NCBI GenBank assembly: GCA_009838075.1
Contig: VXSG01000004.1
Location: 1 to 64,000 of the forward strand
Source of the DNA: Boseongicola sp. SB0665_bin_10
GTDB lineage: Bacteria; Pseudomonadota; Alphaproteobacteria; Rhodobacterales; Rhodobacteraceae
DNA: 64,000 bases
Reading direction: 5' to 3'
Positions 21,011-32,796 of the stretch are shown here, in pieces. Positions within the stretch are counted from its first letter, which is position 1. Every line of letters begins with the position of its first letter. The notes under the pieces were generated by a model. It was not told where the DNA came from, did no database searches, and saw only the letters and a program-made list of their open reading frames with translations. The translations under genes and the position numbers were made by a program.

Positions 21011-22717
21011 ATGATGCATTCGAATCACTCCCCCATTCCGGAACTGCTTGTTCCCCGGAACACGGCACAGGGACTCAAGGAAGAGGCGGCAAGGCTGCCG
21101 AGCTGGGATCTCACGCCGCGCCAGACCTGCGATCTCGAACTCCTGATGAACGGCGGATTCCATCCGTTGAACGGCTTCCTGGGCGAAGACGACTACGGCA
21201 CCGTCGTCGACAGGATGCGGCTTGCCGACGGAACGCTGTGGCCGATGCCGGTCACGCTTGACGTATCGGAGCGATTTGCCGAAGGCGTCACGCTCGGCAG
21301 CAACATTGCCCTTCGCGATCAGGAAGGCGTGATACTTGCAACCATGAACGTCACCGATCGGTGGCGCCCGGACAAGTCCAGGGAATCGAACAAGGTCCTT
21401 GGCACCGAAGACCTTGCGCATCCTGCGGTCAACTACCTGCATCACGCTGCCGGTCCGGTCTATCTCGGCGGGCCGGTGACTGGTCTCCAGCTTCCGGTGC
21501 ACTACGATTTCAGGGTCCGCAGGGACACGCCAAACGAGCTTCGCGCATATTTTCGAAAGCTTGGCTGGCACCGCATCGTGGCATTCCAGACCCGCAATCC
21601 GCTGCACCGCGCACACCAGGAACTGACGTTTCGGGCGGCGCGGGAAACGGCCGCGAATCTCCTGATACACCCGGTCGTGGGCCTGACGAAGCCCGGTGAC
21701 GTCGATCATTTCACGCGCGTGCGATGCTATGAAGCCGTGCTCGACAAGTACCCGTCTTCCACGGCCGCAATGAGCCTGCTGAACCTCGCCATGCGAATGG
21801 CCGGTCCGAGAGAGGCGGTCTGGCACGGACTCATCCGCAGGAATCATGGTTGCACCCACATGATCGTTGGCCGCGACCATGCGGGTCCGGGAAAGGACTC
21901 GAGGGGCGAGCCTTTCTACGGGCCCTATGATGCGCAGAAACTGTTTCGGGAGCATGAAGCCGAAATCGGAATCGAGATGGTGGACTTCAAGCACATGGTC
22001 TACGTGCAGGAACGCGCCCAGTACATGCAGGCCGACGAGATCGAGGAAGGGTTGACCGTGCTGGACATTAGCGGCTCGGAACTCCGCCGCCGGCTGCGCG
22101 AAGGCCTCGAATTGCCGGACTGGTTCACCTTTCCCGAAGTCGCGAGAGAACTCCGACGCCGCTACCCGCCCCGTTCCCAGCAAGGCTTCACGGTCTTCTT
22201 CACCGGATTTTCCGGATCGGGGAAGTCGACGATCGCGAACGCCCTCCTGGTCAAGCTCATGGAGATGGGCGGGCGTCCGGTCACGCTTCTCGACGGCGAC
22301 ATCGTCCGCAAGAACCTCTCCAGCGAACTGGGATTCTCCAAGGAGCACCGGGACCTGAACATTCGCCGCATCGGGTTCGTCGCTTCCGAAATCACGAAGA
22401 ACGGCGGGATCGCCATCTGCGCGCCGATCGCCCCCTATGCCGATGCGCGGCGGGTCGTGCGCGAGCAGATCGAGAATTTCGGCGCCTTCGTCGAGGTGCA
22501 CGTGGCCACGTCAATCGAGGAATGCGAGCGACGTGACCGGAAGGGGTTGTACAGGCTCGCAAGGGAAGGCACGATCAAGGAGTTCACCGGCATCTCGGAC
22601 CCCTATGACGTCCCGGAGAACCCGGAATTGAAGCTCGAAACCGAAAACGTCGAAGTCGATCTCTGCGCGCAGCAGGTGCTCTTGAAGCTGGAACAGATGG
22701 GCCTGGTCGCTGCATGA
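21011..22717 (+). CDS. sat-cysC: Bifunctional sulfate adenylyltransferase / adenylylsulfate kinase
   Basis: ATP sulfurylase motifs (FQTRNPLHRAHQEL, GRDHAGPGKDS) fused to APS kinase (FTGFSGSGKSTIANAL). Confidence 0.95.
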   Translation: MMHSNHSPIPELLVPRNTAQGLKEEAARLPSWDLTPRQTCDLELLMNGGFHPLNGFLGEDDYGTVVDRMRLADGTLWPMPVTLDVSERFAEGVTLGSNIALRDQEGVILATMNVTDRWRPDKSRESNKVLGTEDLAHPAVNYLHHAAGPVYLGGPVTGLQLPVHYDFRVRRDTPNELRAYFRKLGWHRIVAFQTRNPLHRAHQELTFRAARETAANLLIHPVVGLTKPGDVDHFTRVRCYEAVLDKYPSSTAAMSLLNLAMRMAGPREAVWHGLIRRNHGCTHMIVGRDHAGPGKDSRGEPFYGPYDAQKLFREHEAEIGIEMVDFKHMVYVQERAQYMQADEIEEGLTVLDISGSELRRRLREGLELPDWFTFPEVARELRRRYPPRSQQGFTVFFTGFSGSGKSTIANALLVKLMEMGGRPVTLLDGDIVRKNLSSELGFSKEHRDLNIRRIGFVASEITKNGGIAICAPIAPYADARRVVREQIENFGAFVEVHVATSIEECERRDRKGLYRLAREGTIKEFTGISDPYDVPENPELKLETENVEVDLCAQQVLLKLEQMGLVAA

Positions 22718-22798
22718 CATTCTGTTGCCGCGTTCCGGCGGGTGTCGAAGCCAGCGCCTGGTGAGAGGGGCCTGCCGCCCGATCCCTGCGAAACGGGC

Positions 22799-24175
22799 CT
22801 ACCCTGATTGAACGGGTTCAAGCGCGGCGCCCAGTCCCGTCATGAGTGCCGCGAATGTCGGAAACGAAGTGGCGATCGGCGCGGCGTCGTCCACGGTCAC
22901 GGCTTCCTTCGCGCCGAGGCCAAGGGAGAGAAACGCCATGGCAATGCGGTGATCAAGACGCGCCTCGACACGAGCACCGCCCGGCACGCCCGCAGGGCCC
23001 ATGCCCTCGATCTCCCACCAGTCCTCGCCTTCCCTGACGGTCCCGCCTGCAGCACGCAGACCGGTTGCCATCGCATCGATCCGGTCACATTCCTTTACCC
23101 GGAGTTCCCCCACGCCCCGCATGATGGTGCGCCCCTCGGCGAACGCGCTGACAATCGCGAGAATGGGGTATTCGTCGATCATGGAAGCCGCGCGTTCAGG
23201 TGGCACCTCGATGCCCTTGAGTTCGGGGGAGAAGCGCGCACGGATGTCCGCGACCGGCTCGCCCCCTTCCTCGCGCTCGTTTTCAAGGGCCAGGTCGGCT
23301 CCCATCTCGCGAAGCGTGGCAAAAAAGCCGGTACGGGTCGGGTTCATCCCGACATTGGGAACCAGGACGTCCGATCCCTCGACGATCAGTGCGGCCGCCA
23401 CCGGGAAGGCCGCGGAAGACGGATCGCATGGCACGGAAATGTCTTGCGGCAGAAGCTCGGCATGTCCCTCGAGCGTGATGACGCGTCCGCCAGCCCTGGC
23501 ATCGACGTCGATGACGGCACCGAATCCCCTGAGCATTCTCTCCGTGTGGTCACGCGTGGCCTCCCGCTCGACCACGACCGATTCGCCGGGCGCGTTGAGC
23601 CCGGCGAGGAGGATGGCGGACTTCACCTGCGCGGACGCAACCGGCATGGTGTAGTTGACGGGCACCGGATCCGTCGCGCCCGTGATTGTCATCGGCAGCC
23701 GTCCGCCCGAGTGACCAACCGCCCGCGCTCCAAACTCGGCAAGCGGCTCGGTGACCCGACTCATCGGACGCGACCGCAGGGATGCGTCGCCCGTAAGGGT
23801 CGCCGTGATCGGCGTGGTTGCCATCGCGCCCATGACGAGGCGCGCACCGGTCCCTGAATTCCCGCAGTCGATCACGTCCGCGGGCTCACCGAATCCACCA
23901 ACGCCCACACCATGAACGGACCAGTTGCCCTCGCCCAAATCAGTCACTTCGGCACCGAAAGCGCGCATCGCGTCGGCGGTGGCCAGCACGTCCGCGCCTT
24001 CGAGAAGCCCTGCGATTCGCGTTTCGCCAACGCACATCGCGCCGAGAATCAGCGATCGATGCGAAATCGACTTGTCGCCCGGCACATGCGATTCTCCCGA
24101 TAGCGCACCGGATCGACGCGCAATCATCGGTTCAGGTGCACCACGTCCCGCCATCGGCATTCCTTCATCGCTCAC
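22799..24175 (-). CDS. aroA: 3-phosphoshikimate 1-carboxyvinyltransferase
   Basis: [35 protein letters not shown]. Confidence 0.96.
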   Translation of the reverse strand: MSDEGMPMAGRGAPEPMIARRSGALSGESHVPGDKSISHRSLILGAMCVGETRIAGLLEGADVLATADAMRAFGAEVTDLGEGNWSVHGVGVGGFGEPADVIDCGNSGTGARLVMGAMATTPITATLTGDASLRSRPMSRVTEPLAEFGARAVGHSGGRLPMTITGATDPVPVNYTMPVASAQVKSAILLAGLNAPGESVVVEREATRDHTERMLRGFGAVIDVDARAGGRVITLEGHAELLPQDISVPCDPSSAAFPVAAALIVEGSDVLVPNVGMNPTRTGFFATLREMGADLALENEREEGGEPVADIRARFSPELKGIEVPPERAASMIDEYPILAIVSAFAEGRTIMRGVGELRVKECDRIDAMATGLRAAGGTVREGEDWWEIEGMGPAGVPGGARVEARLDHRIAMAFLSLGLGAKEAVTVDDAAPIATSFPTFAALMTGLGAALEPVQSG

Positions 24176-24211
24176 GGCTCTTTAGACCAGATGCATTGCA
24201 AGGGTCCACCT

Positions 24212-24952
24212 TCAGGCACCGGGCTTCCGGAACGAGAGATAGGTGGGCGTACGACCCTCCCGCAACGCCTTCCGCTCGTAGCGCGTCGGCAGCCAGTCCT
24301 CCCATGGCTTTCGCCAGTCGTCGGGGTGAACCGCCTGCCAGACAAATCCAGCCCTCGGCACTTCCTCCATGGTTTGGCGCACGTAGTCCGGAATGTCTGT
24401 CGAGATCCTGAGCTGGGCACCCGGTGCCATTATCGAAAAGAGTGGATCCAGGTGTTCCGATGTCACGAAGCGTCGTCTGTGGTGCCTCTTCTTCGGCCAG
24501 GGATCCGGGTAGAGAAGAAACGCCCTGGCCACGGACTGGTCGGGCAGCACGTCCATCAGGTCGCGTGCATCTCCCGGATGTATCCGGATGTTCCCCGCTC
24601 CGGTCGACCTGATCCTGCCAAGCAGCTTTGCCACGCCGCTGATGTAGGGCTCCGCGGCAACAAAGCCGACACCCGGGTTCCGTACCGCCTGATGCAACAA
24701 GTGCTCACCACCACCGAATCCCACTTCCAGCCAGACTGGGCGGTCGCCAAACATCGCCTTGAGATCCAGTTTGGTGCGCCCGGGATTCTCGTCCCGCCTG
24801 ACGCCTGCCAGCCCAACCCGCCCGAGATCGTCCAGATGGCGCTTCTGGCTTGCGCGCAGGCCCCGGCCGCGAGCACGCCCGTACAGGTTGCGCCGGGGCG
24901 CGTCGGAGGAAGGTTTGCGGGCCATGGGCGCGTTTCGCAAGCCGGCACGCAC
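24212..24952 (-). CDS. trmB: tRNA (guanosine(46)-N7)-methyltransferase
   Basis: WLEVGFGGGEHLL, LLYPDPWPKKRHHRRRFV. Confidence 0.94.
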   Translation of the reverse strand: MRAGLRNAPMARKPSSDAPRRNLYGRARGRGLRASQKRHLDDLGRVGLAGVRRDENPGRTKLDLKAMFGDRPVWLEVGFGGGEHLLHQAVRNPGVGFVAAEPYISGVAKLLGRIRSTGAGNIRIHPGDARDLMDVLPDQSVARAFLLYPDPWPKKRHHRRRFVTSEHLDPLFSIMAPGAQLRISTDIPDYVRQTMEEVPRAGFVWQAVHPDDWRKPWEDWLPTRYERKALREGRTPTYLSFRKPGA

Positions 24953-24997
24953 CCGTCAAGTCTTGCCACTCCTGGAAGCCAGCGATAAGAACGGATC

Positions 24998-25657
24998 ATG
25001 AACGCTCGCGACATCCGATTCTGCGGGGAAACCCTCACGCTGCTCCCGTCAGGCGCTTTGCATTGGGCTTCAAGAAAGCTTCTGGCGTTCGCGGACCTGC
25101 ACTTGGGAAAGTCCGAGCGAATCGCGCGAAGGAGCGGCACGCTTCTGCCGCCCTATGACGCCGACGAGACGCTCGCGCGACTTGCCTTGGACGTGGACGC
25201 GTTGCGGCCGGAAGTCGTGCTGTGCCTGGGCGACAGTTTCGACGACCTCGCTGCCGCCGACGCGATTTCCGAGACGATTCGAGCGAAGGTCTCCCGGCTG
25301 CAGGACGGCAGGCGGTGGATTTGGCTCGAAGGCAACCACGATCCCGGCCCTGCCAACATGGGCGGTGCATGCCTGAACGAGTTTCGGCTCGGCCCCTTCG
25401 CCTTCCGCCACATTGCCGAGAGCGACGCCGACCCGGGAGAAATCTCCGGCCACTTCCATCCCAAGGCACGCATCCGCGGCACCTCCCGGCCCTGCTTCAT
25501 GTTTGACGAGGCGCGGCTGATTCTGCCCGCCTATGGATGCTATACGGGAGGGCTCGACTGGACGGCATCCGCGCTGCGCGACCTCCTTTCCGAACGCGCA
25601 GTGGCGTATCTCACCGGGGCGCAAGTCTTGCCCGCGCCGGTCCCGAGTGCGGTGTGA
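24998..25657 (+). CDS. pdeM: PdeM-like calcineurin phosphoesterase
   Basis: LAFADLHLGKSE, LCLGDSFDD, LEGNHDPGP, ISGHFHPKA. Confidence 0.88.
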   Translation: MNARDIRFCGETLTLLPSGALHWASRKLLAFADLHLGKSERIARRSGTLLPPYDADETLARLALDVDALRPEVVLCLGDSFDDLAAADAISETIRAKVSRLQDGRRWIWLEGNHDPGPANMGGACLNEFRLGPFAFRHIAESDADPGEISGHFHPKARIRGTSRPCFMFDEARLILPAYGCYTGGLDWTASALRDLLSERAVAYLTGAQVLPAPVPSAV

Positions 25658-25807
25658 GCAATCCTCCAACCGTCAACGAACCCGACGGCACTTCCTGCCG
25701 ATGCCATTTGCGCAAGGACGCGTCGTCATCTCCAAACGAAGAAGGACGGTTCCCGCGGTACGCCAAGTCTCCAGGGTACGTCGGTCGCCCCAGTTCGAAT
25801 GCAAGCG

Positions 25808-26257
25808 TCAACGCGGTCCAACCATCCAAGGATCGACCGTCTCCACACCGGTATTTCGGAACCCGCCGGTGTTCCTCGTCACCACGGCAAGGCCGCGGGT
25901 GAATGCCGATGCAGCCAAGAAAGCATCCATAATATGGTCGTCGAGTGACTCGCCGCGAAGGCGCTTGTCTTCCAGGATCTTCGCGCATGCCTGCGCGTCG
26001 GCGAGGGTCCAATCCACGATCCGGTCTTCGAACAGCTCGTCAACGAGATCGTGAAACCGCCCGGCAAGATTGCGTCGGCGCTTTCCTTGCGCCAGACGTC
26101 CGATGCCATTGAGCACTTCCCAGACAGAAACTGACGAAAGGCCCAAGCCTTCGTCTGCGATTGAATCGAGGAAACTGGCGACCCGCGGTTCAGGCAGCGG
26201 CCGCATCATCTCGGAAACCACGTTCGTGTCCAAGAGCCACGCGAGCGGAGCAGTCAT
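25808..26257 (-). CDS. PIN-domain toxin (VapC/FitB-like)
   Basis: WLLDTNVVSEMMRP, DDHIMDAFLAASA, VVTRNTGGF. Confidence 0.9.
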   Translation of the reverse strand: MTAPLAWLLDTNVVSEMMRPLPEPRVASFLDSIADEGLGLSSVSVWEVLNGIGRLAQGKRRRNLAGRFHDLVDELFEDRIVDWTLADAQACAKILEDKRLRGESLDDHIMDAFLAASAFTRGLAVVTRNTGGFRNTGVETVDPWMVGPR

Positions 26258-26511
26258 TCCTCTCCCTCATCGGAAAACGAAATAGGTCGATACCCACCAC
26301 GTACCGGTGGCGGAAGGTCGACACCGTGGTCCGCTCCGAAATGTCGGGCGAATGCCTCGGACGGCTTCGGGCGGAGCTCGGTCTTCGTGCGCTGCTCGTG
26401 GATCAGGCGGCGGACCAACTCTTCCATCGATACGCCTATCTGACGGGCTTCCCGTCGAAGCCAGGACTTGTCCCCCGGATCAATGTCGCGGACGATGATG
26501 CTTGTGCTCAT
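26254..26511 (-). CDS. FitA/VapB-like ribbon-helix-helix antitoxin
   Basis: SIIVRDIDPGDKSWLRREARQIGVSMEELVRRLIHE; overlaps toxin start by 4 nt. Confidence 0.85.
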   Translation of the reverse strand: MSTSIIVRDIDPGDKSWLRREARQIGVSMEELVRRLIHEQRTKTELRPKPSEAFARHFGADHGVDLPPPVRGGYRPISFSDEGEE

Positions 26512-26627
26512 GCCAGCACCCCCCTCTTCCATAAGGCGCCCATCCTGCCGGACAGTCAGCAATCAAATTATGCTATCAGGCACCGAGGATCAAGGCAGGA
26601 TCCAGACCGGAAGAGCCCGCGGGCCAT

Positions 26628-27530
26628 TCAGGCCGTCAAGCCCTCCGGTTCCGGAACGCCGTTCGAGCGGCAACATGCCGTCAACGTGTTTGCAAGCAGG
26701 CAGGCGATGGTCATCGGCCCGACGCCGCCCGGCACGGGCGTGATTGCGCCAGCCACCTGTGCAGCGCGTTCGAAGTCGACGTCTCCCACAAGCCGGGTCT
26801 TGCCGTCGCCCCTTTCCGGCGCCTCGACCCTGTTGATCCCCACGTCGATCACGGTGGCCCCGGGCTTGATCCAGTCGCCTTGAACCATTGCAGGTCGCCC
26901 GACGGCAGCCACGACCACGTCCGCTCTCCGCACGACCTCCGCCAGATCCCTGGTTCGCGAATGTGCGACTGTCACGGTACAGCTGTCGCCGATCAGCAGC
27001 TGGGCCATCGGCCTGCCCACGATGTTGGACCGGCCGATTATCACCGCATCCAGACCTGAGAGGCTTTCGTGGTGATCCCTGAGCATCATGAGGCAACCAA
27101 GGGGCGTGCAGGGCACCATCGATTTCCGGCCGGTGCCGAGAAGCCCCACATTGGAGATGTGGAAACCATCCACATCCTTTGCCGGGTCAATGGCATTGAC
27201 GACGAGGTCCTCATGCAGATGTTCCGGAAGCGGCAACTGCACCAAGATGCCATGGATGGATGAGTCATCGTTCAATTGATCAATCAGTGCGAGCAGTTCG
27301 CGTTCCGGCGTGTCTGCAGCAAGCTTGTGTTCGACGCTCTTCATTCCGGCCTCGACCGTCGCCTTGCCCTTTGAACGCACGTAGACCTGGCTTGCCGGAT
27401 CCTCGCCCACCAGAACCACTGCAAGACCGGGCACAATGCCGTGCTCGCCTGCCAGCCGTGTCACGTGGTCCTTCACCTTGCCGCGCACTGCGGCCGCGAA
27501 TTCCCTGCCATCAATCTTCTTTGCACCCAT
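26628..27530 (-). CDS. folD: Bifunctional methylenetetrahydrofolate dehydrogenase/cyclohydrolase
   Basis: [42 protein letters not shown]. Confidence 0.96.
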   Translation of the reverse strand: MGAKKIDGREFAAAVRGKVKDHVTRLAGEHGIVPGLAVVLVGEDPASQVYVRSKGKATVEAGMKSVEHKLAADTPERELLALIDQLNDDSSIHGILVQLPLPEHLHEDLVVNAIDPAKDVDGFHISNVGLLGTGRKSMVPCTPLGCLMMLRDHHESLSGLDAVIIGRSNIVGRPMAQLLIGDSCTVTVAHSRTRDLAEVVRRADVVVAAVGRPAMVQGDWIKPGATVIDVGINRVEAPERGDGKTRLVGDVDFERAAQVAGAITPVPGGVGPMTIACLLANTLTACCRSNGVPEPEGLTA

Positions 27531-28000
27531 GAATACCTCCCGACCGAGTCAAGCAGTGGAATATCCATGTATCCATTTGCCAGATGCCGGGAAACCGGCA
27601 ATTCGGGCAACGCGAGCGCCCTCTTCCCGGTTCCCGGGCGCGTTGCCTGGACACAGCGGCACCATTCCGGCCAAACTCAGGCATCCGTCACGCCCAACCC
27701 ATGCGGTCACGCCCCGAAATCCTGTGGCCGCCGCCCAGGAAGCACGGCCTCGGTCGTCGTCGCCGGGGACTGGCAAGACCGGTCCTCCCCCCTGTGCGAC
27801 ATCTCGACATTTTGGAGTCCGCAACGTCAGTCATGCGCCACCGGCAGCACGGACGCTTGAAGGGTCCAGACGCCCGATTCCGACGGAAAATGCGGGTGTC
27901 AGGAGGACAAGGTGGATGGCAGCGGCGCCCGGGGCGACAACGGCTTCCGGCAGCCGTGCCCGGCCGTCCTGCTGCAGCCGCCAGGCGCCTCGCTTACGGA

Positions 28001-29923
28001 CTAGGCCGTCGGTTCCGGCTCGAATTCGGGTTCCTTGCCGTCCCCGGACCTCTTGCGCGGACGTGTCTTGGGAATGGCCGTGACGCTCGCCGTGCCGCTC
28101 GCGTCAGTCGAATCGTCTTCATCGTCGTCGGCACGCTTCAACGGCTTGCCCTCGATCACGTTCGTGATTTCGCTGCCCGTGAGCGTTTCATATTCCAGCA
28201 GCCCTTCGGCGAGGCGCTCCAGCTCGCCCATTTTCCTGTTGAGAATTTTCCTGGCCGTTTCGTACCCCTCGTCGACGAGTTCCTTCACCTTCTCGTCGAT
28301 GCGTTTCTGCATTTCCTCGGAATGGGCCTGGCCGGATTGGAAAGTGCCCAGATAGCCTTGCTGCTCGTAGGAATAGTCGACCATGCCGAGTTCGTCCGCG
28401 AAGCCGAACTGGGTCACCATGGCACGCGCGATCTTGCTTGCCTGCTGGATGTCAGATGCAGCGCCGCTGGTGATGTCGTCCTTTCCGAAAATCAGTTCCT
28501 CTGCAGCCCGGCCTCCCATTGCCATGGCGATCTTCGACTTGTACTTCCGGAACGTGACCGAGAGCTGGTCCCGTTCCGGCAAGCTCAGCACCAGGCCGAG
28601 CGCCCTGCCTCGTGGTATGATGGTGGCCTTGTGTATCGGATCGTGCTGCGGAACGTTGAGACCCACGATGGCGTGTCCGGCCTCGTGATAGGCAGTCAGC
28701 TTCTTTTCTTCCTCCGTCATGACCATCGAGCGCCGTTCGGCGCCCATCATGACCTTGTCCTTGGCATTCTCGAAGTCATCCATCGTGACGAATCGCCGAC
28801 CGACGCGGGCCGCCATCAACGCCGCCTCGTTCACGAGATTTGCGAGATCCGCCCCGGAAAAGCCGGGCGTGCCGCGCGCGATGATGCGAAGGTCGACGTC
28901 CGGACCAAGGGGAATCTTGCGTACATGCACGCCAAGAATCTTCTCGCGGCCCTTGATGTCGGGGTTGGGCACCTGCACCTGCCGGTCAAAGCGACCCGGG
29001 CGCAGGAGCGCCGGATCAAGCACGTCGGGACGGTTCGTCGCTGCAACGATGATGATTCCCTCGTTCGCCTCGAAGCCGTCCATTTCGACCAGAAGCTGGT
29101 TCAGCGTCTGCTCCCGTTCGTCATTGCCACCGCCGTAGCCTATGCCACGGCTACGGCCCACGGCGTCGATTTCGTCAATGAAGACAATGCACGGCGCATT
29201 CTTCTTCGCCTGCTCGAACATGTCACGGACACGACTGGCGCCAACGCCAACGAACATCTCGACAAAATCTGACCCGGAGATCGTGAAAAACGGCACCCCG
29301 GCCTCGCCCGCAATGGCACGCGCCAACAGAGTCTTGCCCGTGCCCGGCGGACCCACCAGGAGCGCGCCCTTGGGAATCTTTCCTCCGAGCCGCGAGAACT
29401 TCTGCGGATTGCGGAGGAATTCCACGATTTCCTCGAGTTCCTCCTTGGCTTCGTCAATCCCGGCCACGTCATCGAACGTGACGCGCCCGTGCTTCTCGGT
29501 CAGCAGCTTTGCACGCGACTTCCCGAACCCCATGGCGCCGCCGCGTCCGCCGCCCTGCATCCGGTTCATGAAATAGATCCAGACGCCGATCAGCAGGAGG
29601 AATGGCAGGAACGACCAGAAGATCGCCATGAAACTCGACTGCTTCTGCGGCTTGGCGTCGAAGGACACGTTGTTGCTGACCAGGAGTTCCGTGGTTTCCG
29701 CGCCTTCAGGCTGGATCGTCACGTATTCGCGGCCGTCGCCGCCGCGGAAGGTGATCCTTTCGCCGTCAATCGTCGCAGCCGTTACGCTGCCATCCGAAAC
29801 CCGGTCAACGAAATCGGAATAGCTGACGGTCGTGTTGCTCAGGCCGGGCTGGCCTCCCGAAACAAGATTGAACAGCGCCAGCACAAGCAGGAACAGGACA
29901 ATCCAGAAGGCGATGTTGCGCAT
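28001..29923 (-). CDS. ftsH: ATP-dependent zinc metalloprotease FtsH
   Basis: [26 protein letters not shown] region, HEAGHAIV. Confidence 0.97.
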   Translation of the reverse strand: MRNIAFWIVLFLLVLALFNLVSGGQPGLSNTTVSYSDFVDRVSDGSVTAATIDGERITFRGGDGREYVTIQPEGAETTELLVSNNVSFDAKPQKQSSFMAIFWSFLPFLLLIGVWIYFMNRMQGGGRGGAMGFGKSRAKLLTEKHGRVTFDDVAGIDEAKEELEEIVEFLRNPQKFSRLGGKIPKGALLVGPPGTGKTLLARAIAGEAGVPFFTISGSDFVEMFVGVGASRVRDMFEQAKKNAPCIVFIDEIDAVGRSRGIGYGGGNDEREQTLNQLLVEMDGFEANEGIIIVAATNRPDVLDPALLRPGRFDRQVQVPNPDIKGREKILGVHVRKIPLGPDVDLRIIARGTPGFSGADLANLVNEAALMAARVGRRFVTMDDFENAKDKVMMGAERRSMVMTEEEKKLTAYHEAGHAIVGLNVPQHDPIHKATIIPRGRALGLVLSLPERDQLSVTFRKYKSKIAMAMGGRAAEELIFGKDDITSGAASDIQQASKIARAMVTQFGFADELGMVDYSYEQQGYLGTFQSGQAHSEEMQKRIDEKVKELVDEGYETARKILNRKMGELERLAEGLLEYETLTGSEITNVIEGKPLKRADDDEDDSTDASGTASVTAIPKTRPRKRSGDGKEPEFEPEPTA

Positions 29924-30013
29924 GTTGGTCAACGGAAGCTCCCTCGGGCAAGTCGTGACGGACCATTCAGATCCGTCCGGTTCCCAAGTCAAATAGCAAT
30001 CGGGGCGGATTCT

Positions 30014-31300
30014 TCAACGGGATTGCAGAAATTCGTCGAATCTGCCGCGACCCGTTGCCTTCGCGGTCCACGGGCCGGCGAGCCCCGCCACTGGTGCAGC
30101 CACAAGGGTTGCGCCCCGCCAGATCGCGGGTGACGCGAGAAGGCTCCGGCGTGGCATCCCCGTCTCGCGCCACGGCGTGTCCCTGACGGCCTCGCCTAGC
30201 GCGCGCACCTCGAGCGCGTCCGCGTGCGGACCTTCCAGGACCCAGCGGCCGTCCCATTGCCGATCGGTTCGTCCGAACACATCCTTCACCGCGTTGAATT
30301 CCCGCGCGATGCGCCACGGGCCCGGACCGTCCCGGCCGTCGGGCTCACGCGTAATGATGCAGCCCGCAAGCGTGTGCCTTCCCTCGTTCCGCAGGGCATG
30401 ATCCAATTCCAGCATCGCGTCAGAACGTGGCGGATACGCGCCCCCGCCCACCCATGCCAGCGCATGGCGGCGCAGGCGGAACAGGATCTCTCGCGGAACG
30501 CGACGCCCCTGGCTGGACGCGTCCGCCGCAAGGATCACGTCGCCATTCTCCTCCGAAGCAATCCGGGCGGCCTCACGGCGGACGTAGTGCTCCAGCGCTT
30601 CGCGCGCCGCACTCATGTTCCTGGCGACTTCGGACAATGCGCCCGCATCGATGCCCAACTTCGAAAGGGCCTTCAACCTGTCCCGGGCGCGCACGCGTTC
30701 GAATTTCGGGTCGTCGTTGGAAGGATCCTCAATCCACGAAATGTCCCTGCGCAAGAGGTACTCACGCCATTCCTCACGCCCGTGGTCGAGCATCGGACGG
30801 ATCCAGGTCGTGCCATGCCGTGTGAATCGGTGGTCCATCTCGGAGAGCCCGTCGACACCGGACCTTCTCGCAAGCCGCATGATGAAAGTCTCCGCGACAT
30901 CGTCACGGGTATGGCCGAGGGCAACCTGGTCGATGCCCGAATTGCGCGCCCAGTCGCCGATGAGACGATAGCGAGCCCTGCGCGCCTCCGCCTGAAGGTT
31001 GCCGGCCCCGCTCCATTTCCATGTCAGCACGGTGTGGGGAATGCCCTTCTCGGCGCAATGGTCGGCAACGGTCCCGATCTCGCCGGACGCCTCCGGACGA
31101 AGCCCATGATCGACGGTCACGGCTTCAACCGGGAATCCCAGATCGCAACCGTGCCAAAGCATCACCTCGAGACAGGCCATCGAGTCACTGCCTCCGGACA
31201 CGGCAACGGCCAGTCGCCGCGGCCGGCCCCACGCGAAGGGCCGACCCGCCAAGTTCCTGATCAATTCGTCGAACGAGGTGGCTTCGCGAATCACGGACAC
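30014..31300 (-). CDS. tilS: tRNA(Ile)-lysidine synthetase
   Basis: AVSGGSDSMACL PP-loop, ALGHTRDDVAETFIMRL. Confidence 0.93.
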   Translation of the reverse strand: MSVIREATSFDELIRNLAGRPFAWGRPRRLAVAVSGGSDSMACLEVMLWHGCDLGFPVEAVTVDHGLRPEASGEIGTVADHCAEKGIPHTVLTWKWSGAGNLQAEARRARYRLIGDWARNSGIDQVALGHTRDDVAETFIMRLARRSGVDGLSEMDHRFTRHGTTWIRPMLDHGREEWREYLLRRDISWIEDPSNDDPKFERVRARDRLKALSKLGIDAGALSEVARNMSAAREALEHYVRREAARIASEENGDVILAADASSQGRRVPREILFRLRRHALAWVGGGAYPPRSDAMLELDHALRNEGRHTLAGCIITREPDGRDGPGPWRIAREFNAVKDVFGRTDRQWDGRWVLEGPHADALEVRALGEAVRDTPWRETGMPRRSLLASPAIWRGATLVAAPVAGLAGPWTAKATGRGRFDEFLQSR

Positions 31301-32142
31301 GTCAAGCCGGTCCGAGCCTCCTGCGCCTCAACCGAAGCGTCCGATTCAGGAAACCGGAGCGTGACTTCCGAGAGCGTGATGCAGGCCTCCTGCACCTGAC
31401 CCAGCCCGTCGAGCGAGAGGCCGAGCTTCAGCAAGGCAACCGGCGCCGTCGGGCCGTCCGGCGTGCCCGAATAGCTTTCGAGGTATGCGCGCGCGGCACC
31501 GGAGGTCATGCCAAGCCCCGACAAGGATTCGCCGCGCAGCAAATGCGCGACCCCCGTAAAGGGTCCGCCTTGGTATTTCTCGGTGAAGGCCTGAAAGAGC
31601 TCAACCGCGGTCTCGAATTCCCCCTGATCGAAACTGGCCTTGGCGCGATCGAAGTCCGCCCTTTCCGCAAGCGCCAGTTCGACGCCGCCGGTGTCGATCA
31701 GGTCGATCGCGAATCCGCTGTCGGCCTGCGTGACGGTCGCGACCTCCGCCGGTTCGGATTCTTCGGAGAGGGCTCCGCCCAGCGTCGTGGTCTCGCCCAG
31801 GCTTGCGATGTCGCAATCCGCCTCCAGTTCGCACAGGCGGAATTCGAGGTCGCCGATCCTGTTCGTGCCGTCGGCAACGATTGACTGGACGCGGTTTGCC
31901 AGTTGCTCGGACGCCGCCGTCAGACGCCGAACCTCCGCTTCCAGATCGTCGAGGCGCTCGAGAACGTTGGTGCTCTGGAGTCGCCCTTCTGGTGCGGCGG
32001 TGGTCGAAAGTTCGCGCTTCAGCCGGCGCATCTCGACAAAGAGCACGGTCAGTTCCTGCCGAATGTCGGCAAGTGTCTGTTCCCGGTCCTGCGCGACGGC
32101 TGGCGCAGAAAGAAGCAGGGCGGCGGCAATCAAGGCCCGCAT
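31291..32142 (-). CDS. cpoB: Tol-Pal system protein CpoB/YbgF
   Basis: N-terminal coiled coil plus TPR (FDRAKASFDQGEFETAVELFQAF); next to pal. Confidence 0.9.
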   Translation of the reverse strand: MRALIAAALLLSAPAVAQDREQTLADIRQELTVLFVEMRRLKRELSTTAAPEGRLQSTNVLERLDDLEAEVRRLTAASEQLANRVQSIVADGTNRIGDLEFRLCELEADCDIASLGETTTLGGALSEESEPAEVATVTQADSGFAIDLIDTGGVELALAERADFDRAKASFDQGEFETAVELFQAFTEKYQGGPFTGVAHLLRGESLSGLGMTSGAARAYLESYSGTPDGPTAPVALLKLGLSLDGLGQVQEACITLSEVTLRFPESDASVEAQEARTGLTCP

Positions 32143-32155
32143 CGGGCGATCTCCT

Positions 32156-32659
32156 TCAGAGGCCGACTCCTGTGCTCAGCACGGTCACGGCACGGCGGTT
32201 CTGCATGTAGCAGGATTCCTCCGAGCAGATCTCGATCGGGCGCTCCTTGCCGTAGCTTATGGTCCTCAATCGCGACGGGTCGATGCCTTGCGAGATCAGG
32301 TAGTTCTGCACCGTTGATGCCCGGCGGGCGCCGAGGGCCAGGTTGTAGGCCTGGGTGCCCTGCTCGTCCGCGTGGCCTTCGATGAGGGCCGTGTATTCGG
32401 CGTTGCCCGTGAGCCATTCGGCCTGGCCGTCAAGCGTGGCACGCGCCGTCGGCGTGAGCGTGGACTGATCCACGGCAAAGAGCACGCGATCACCGATGGT
32501 CGAACTGAAATAGGCGGCTGACTGCGGGTCGTCGACCGAGCCGAGCGCCCCGGTTGCACCGGTTGCGCCCGTATCCGTGGTGCCTTGGCCGAAACGATCG
32601 GCCTGGCTGCAGGCACCGAGGGCCATGAAGACGACAAGTAACGATCTGAAGAGCGGCAT
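32156..32659 (-). CDS. pal: Peptidoglycan-associated lipoprotein
   Basis: Lipobox-like LGACSQ, OmpA domain ALIEGHADEQGTQAYNLALGARRA. Confidence 0.95.
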   Translation of the reverse strand: MPLFRSLLVVFMALGACSQADRFGQGTTDTGATGATGALGSVDDPQSAAYFSSTIGDRVLFAVDQSTLTPTARATLDGQAEWLTGNAEYTALIEGHADEQGTQAYNLALGARRASTVQNYLISQGIDPSRLRTISYGKERPIEICSEESCYMQNRRAVTVLSTGVGL

Positions 32660-32796
32660 TGGTTCACCTGCGACTGCTTTCTGTTCCCTGCCTCATACAT
32701 GACCCATCGGCAAAGGCAACGGAAACAGGACGAATTTCGACGTCGGCAGGGCTGTTCGGCCCGGCGCAATCCGTCCGTGCGAAAGTCGCGGCCCCC

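Noticed and set aside
20753-22501. 582-aa minus-strand ORF opposite sat-cysC
   Set aside because: Antisense of a confidently identified bifunctional enzyme.
27584-29272. 562-aa plus-strand ORF opposite ftsH
   Set aside because: Antisense shadow of ftsH.
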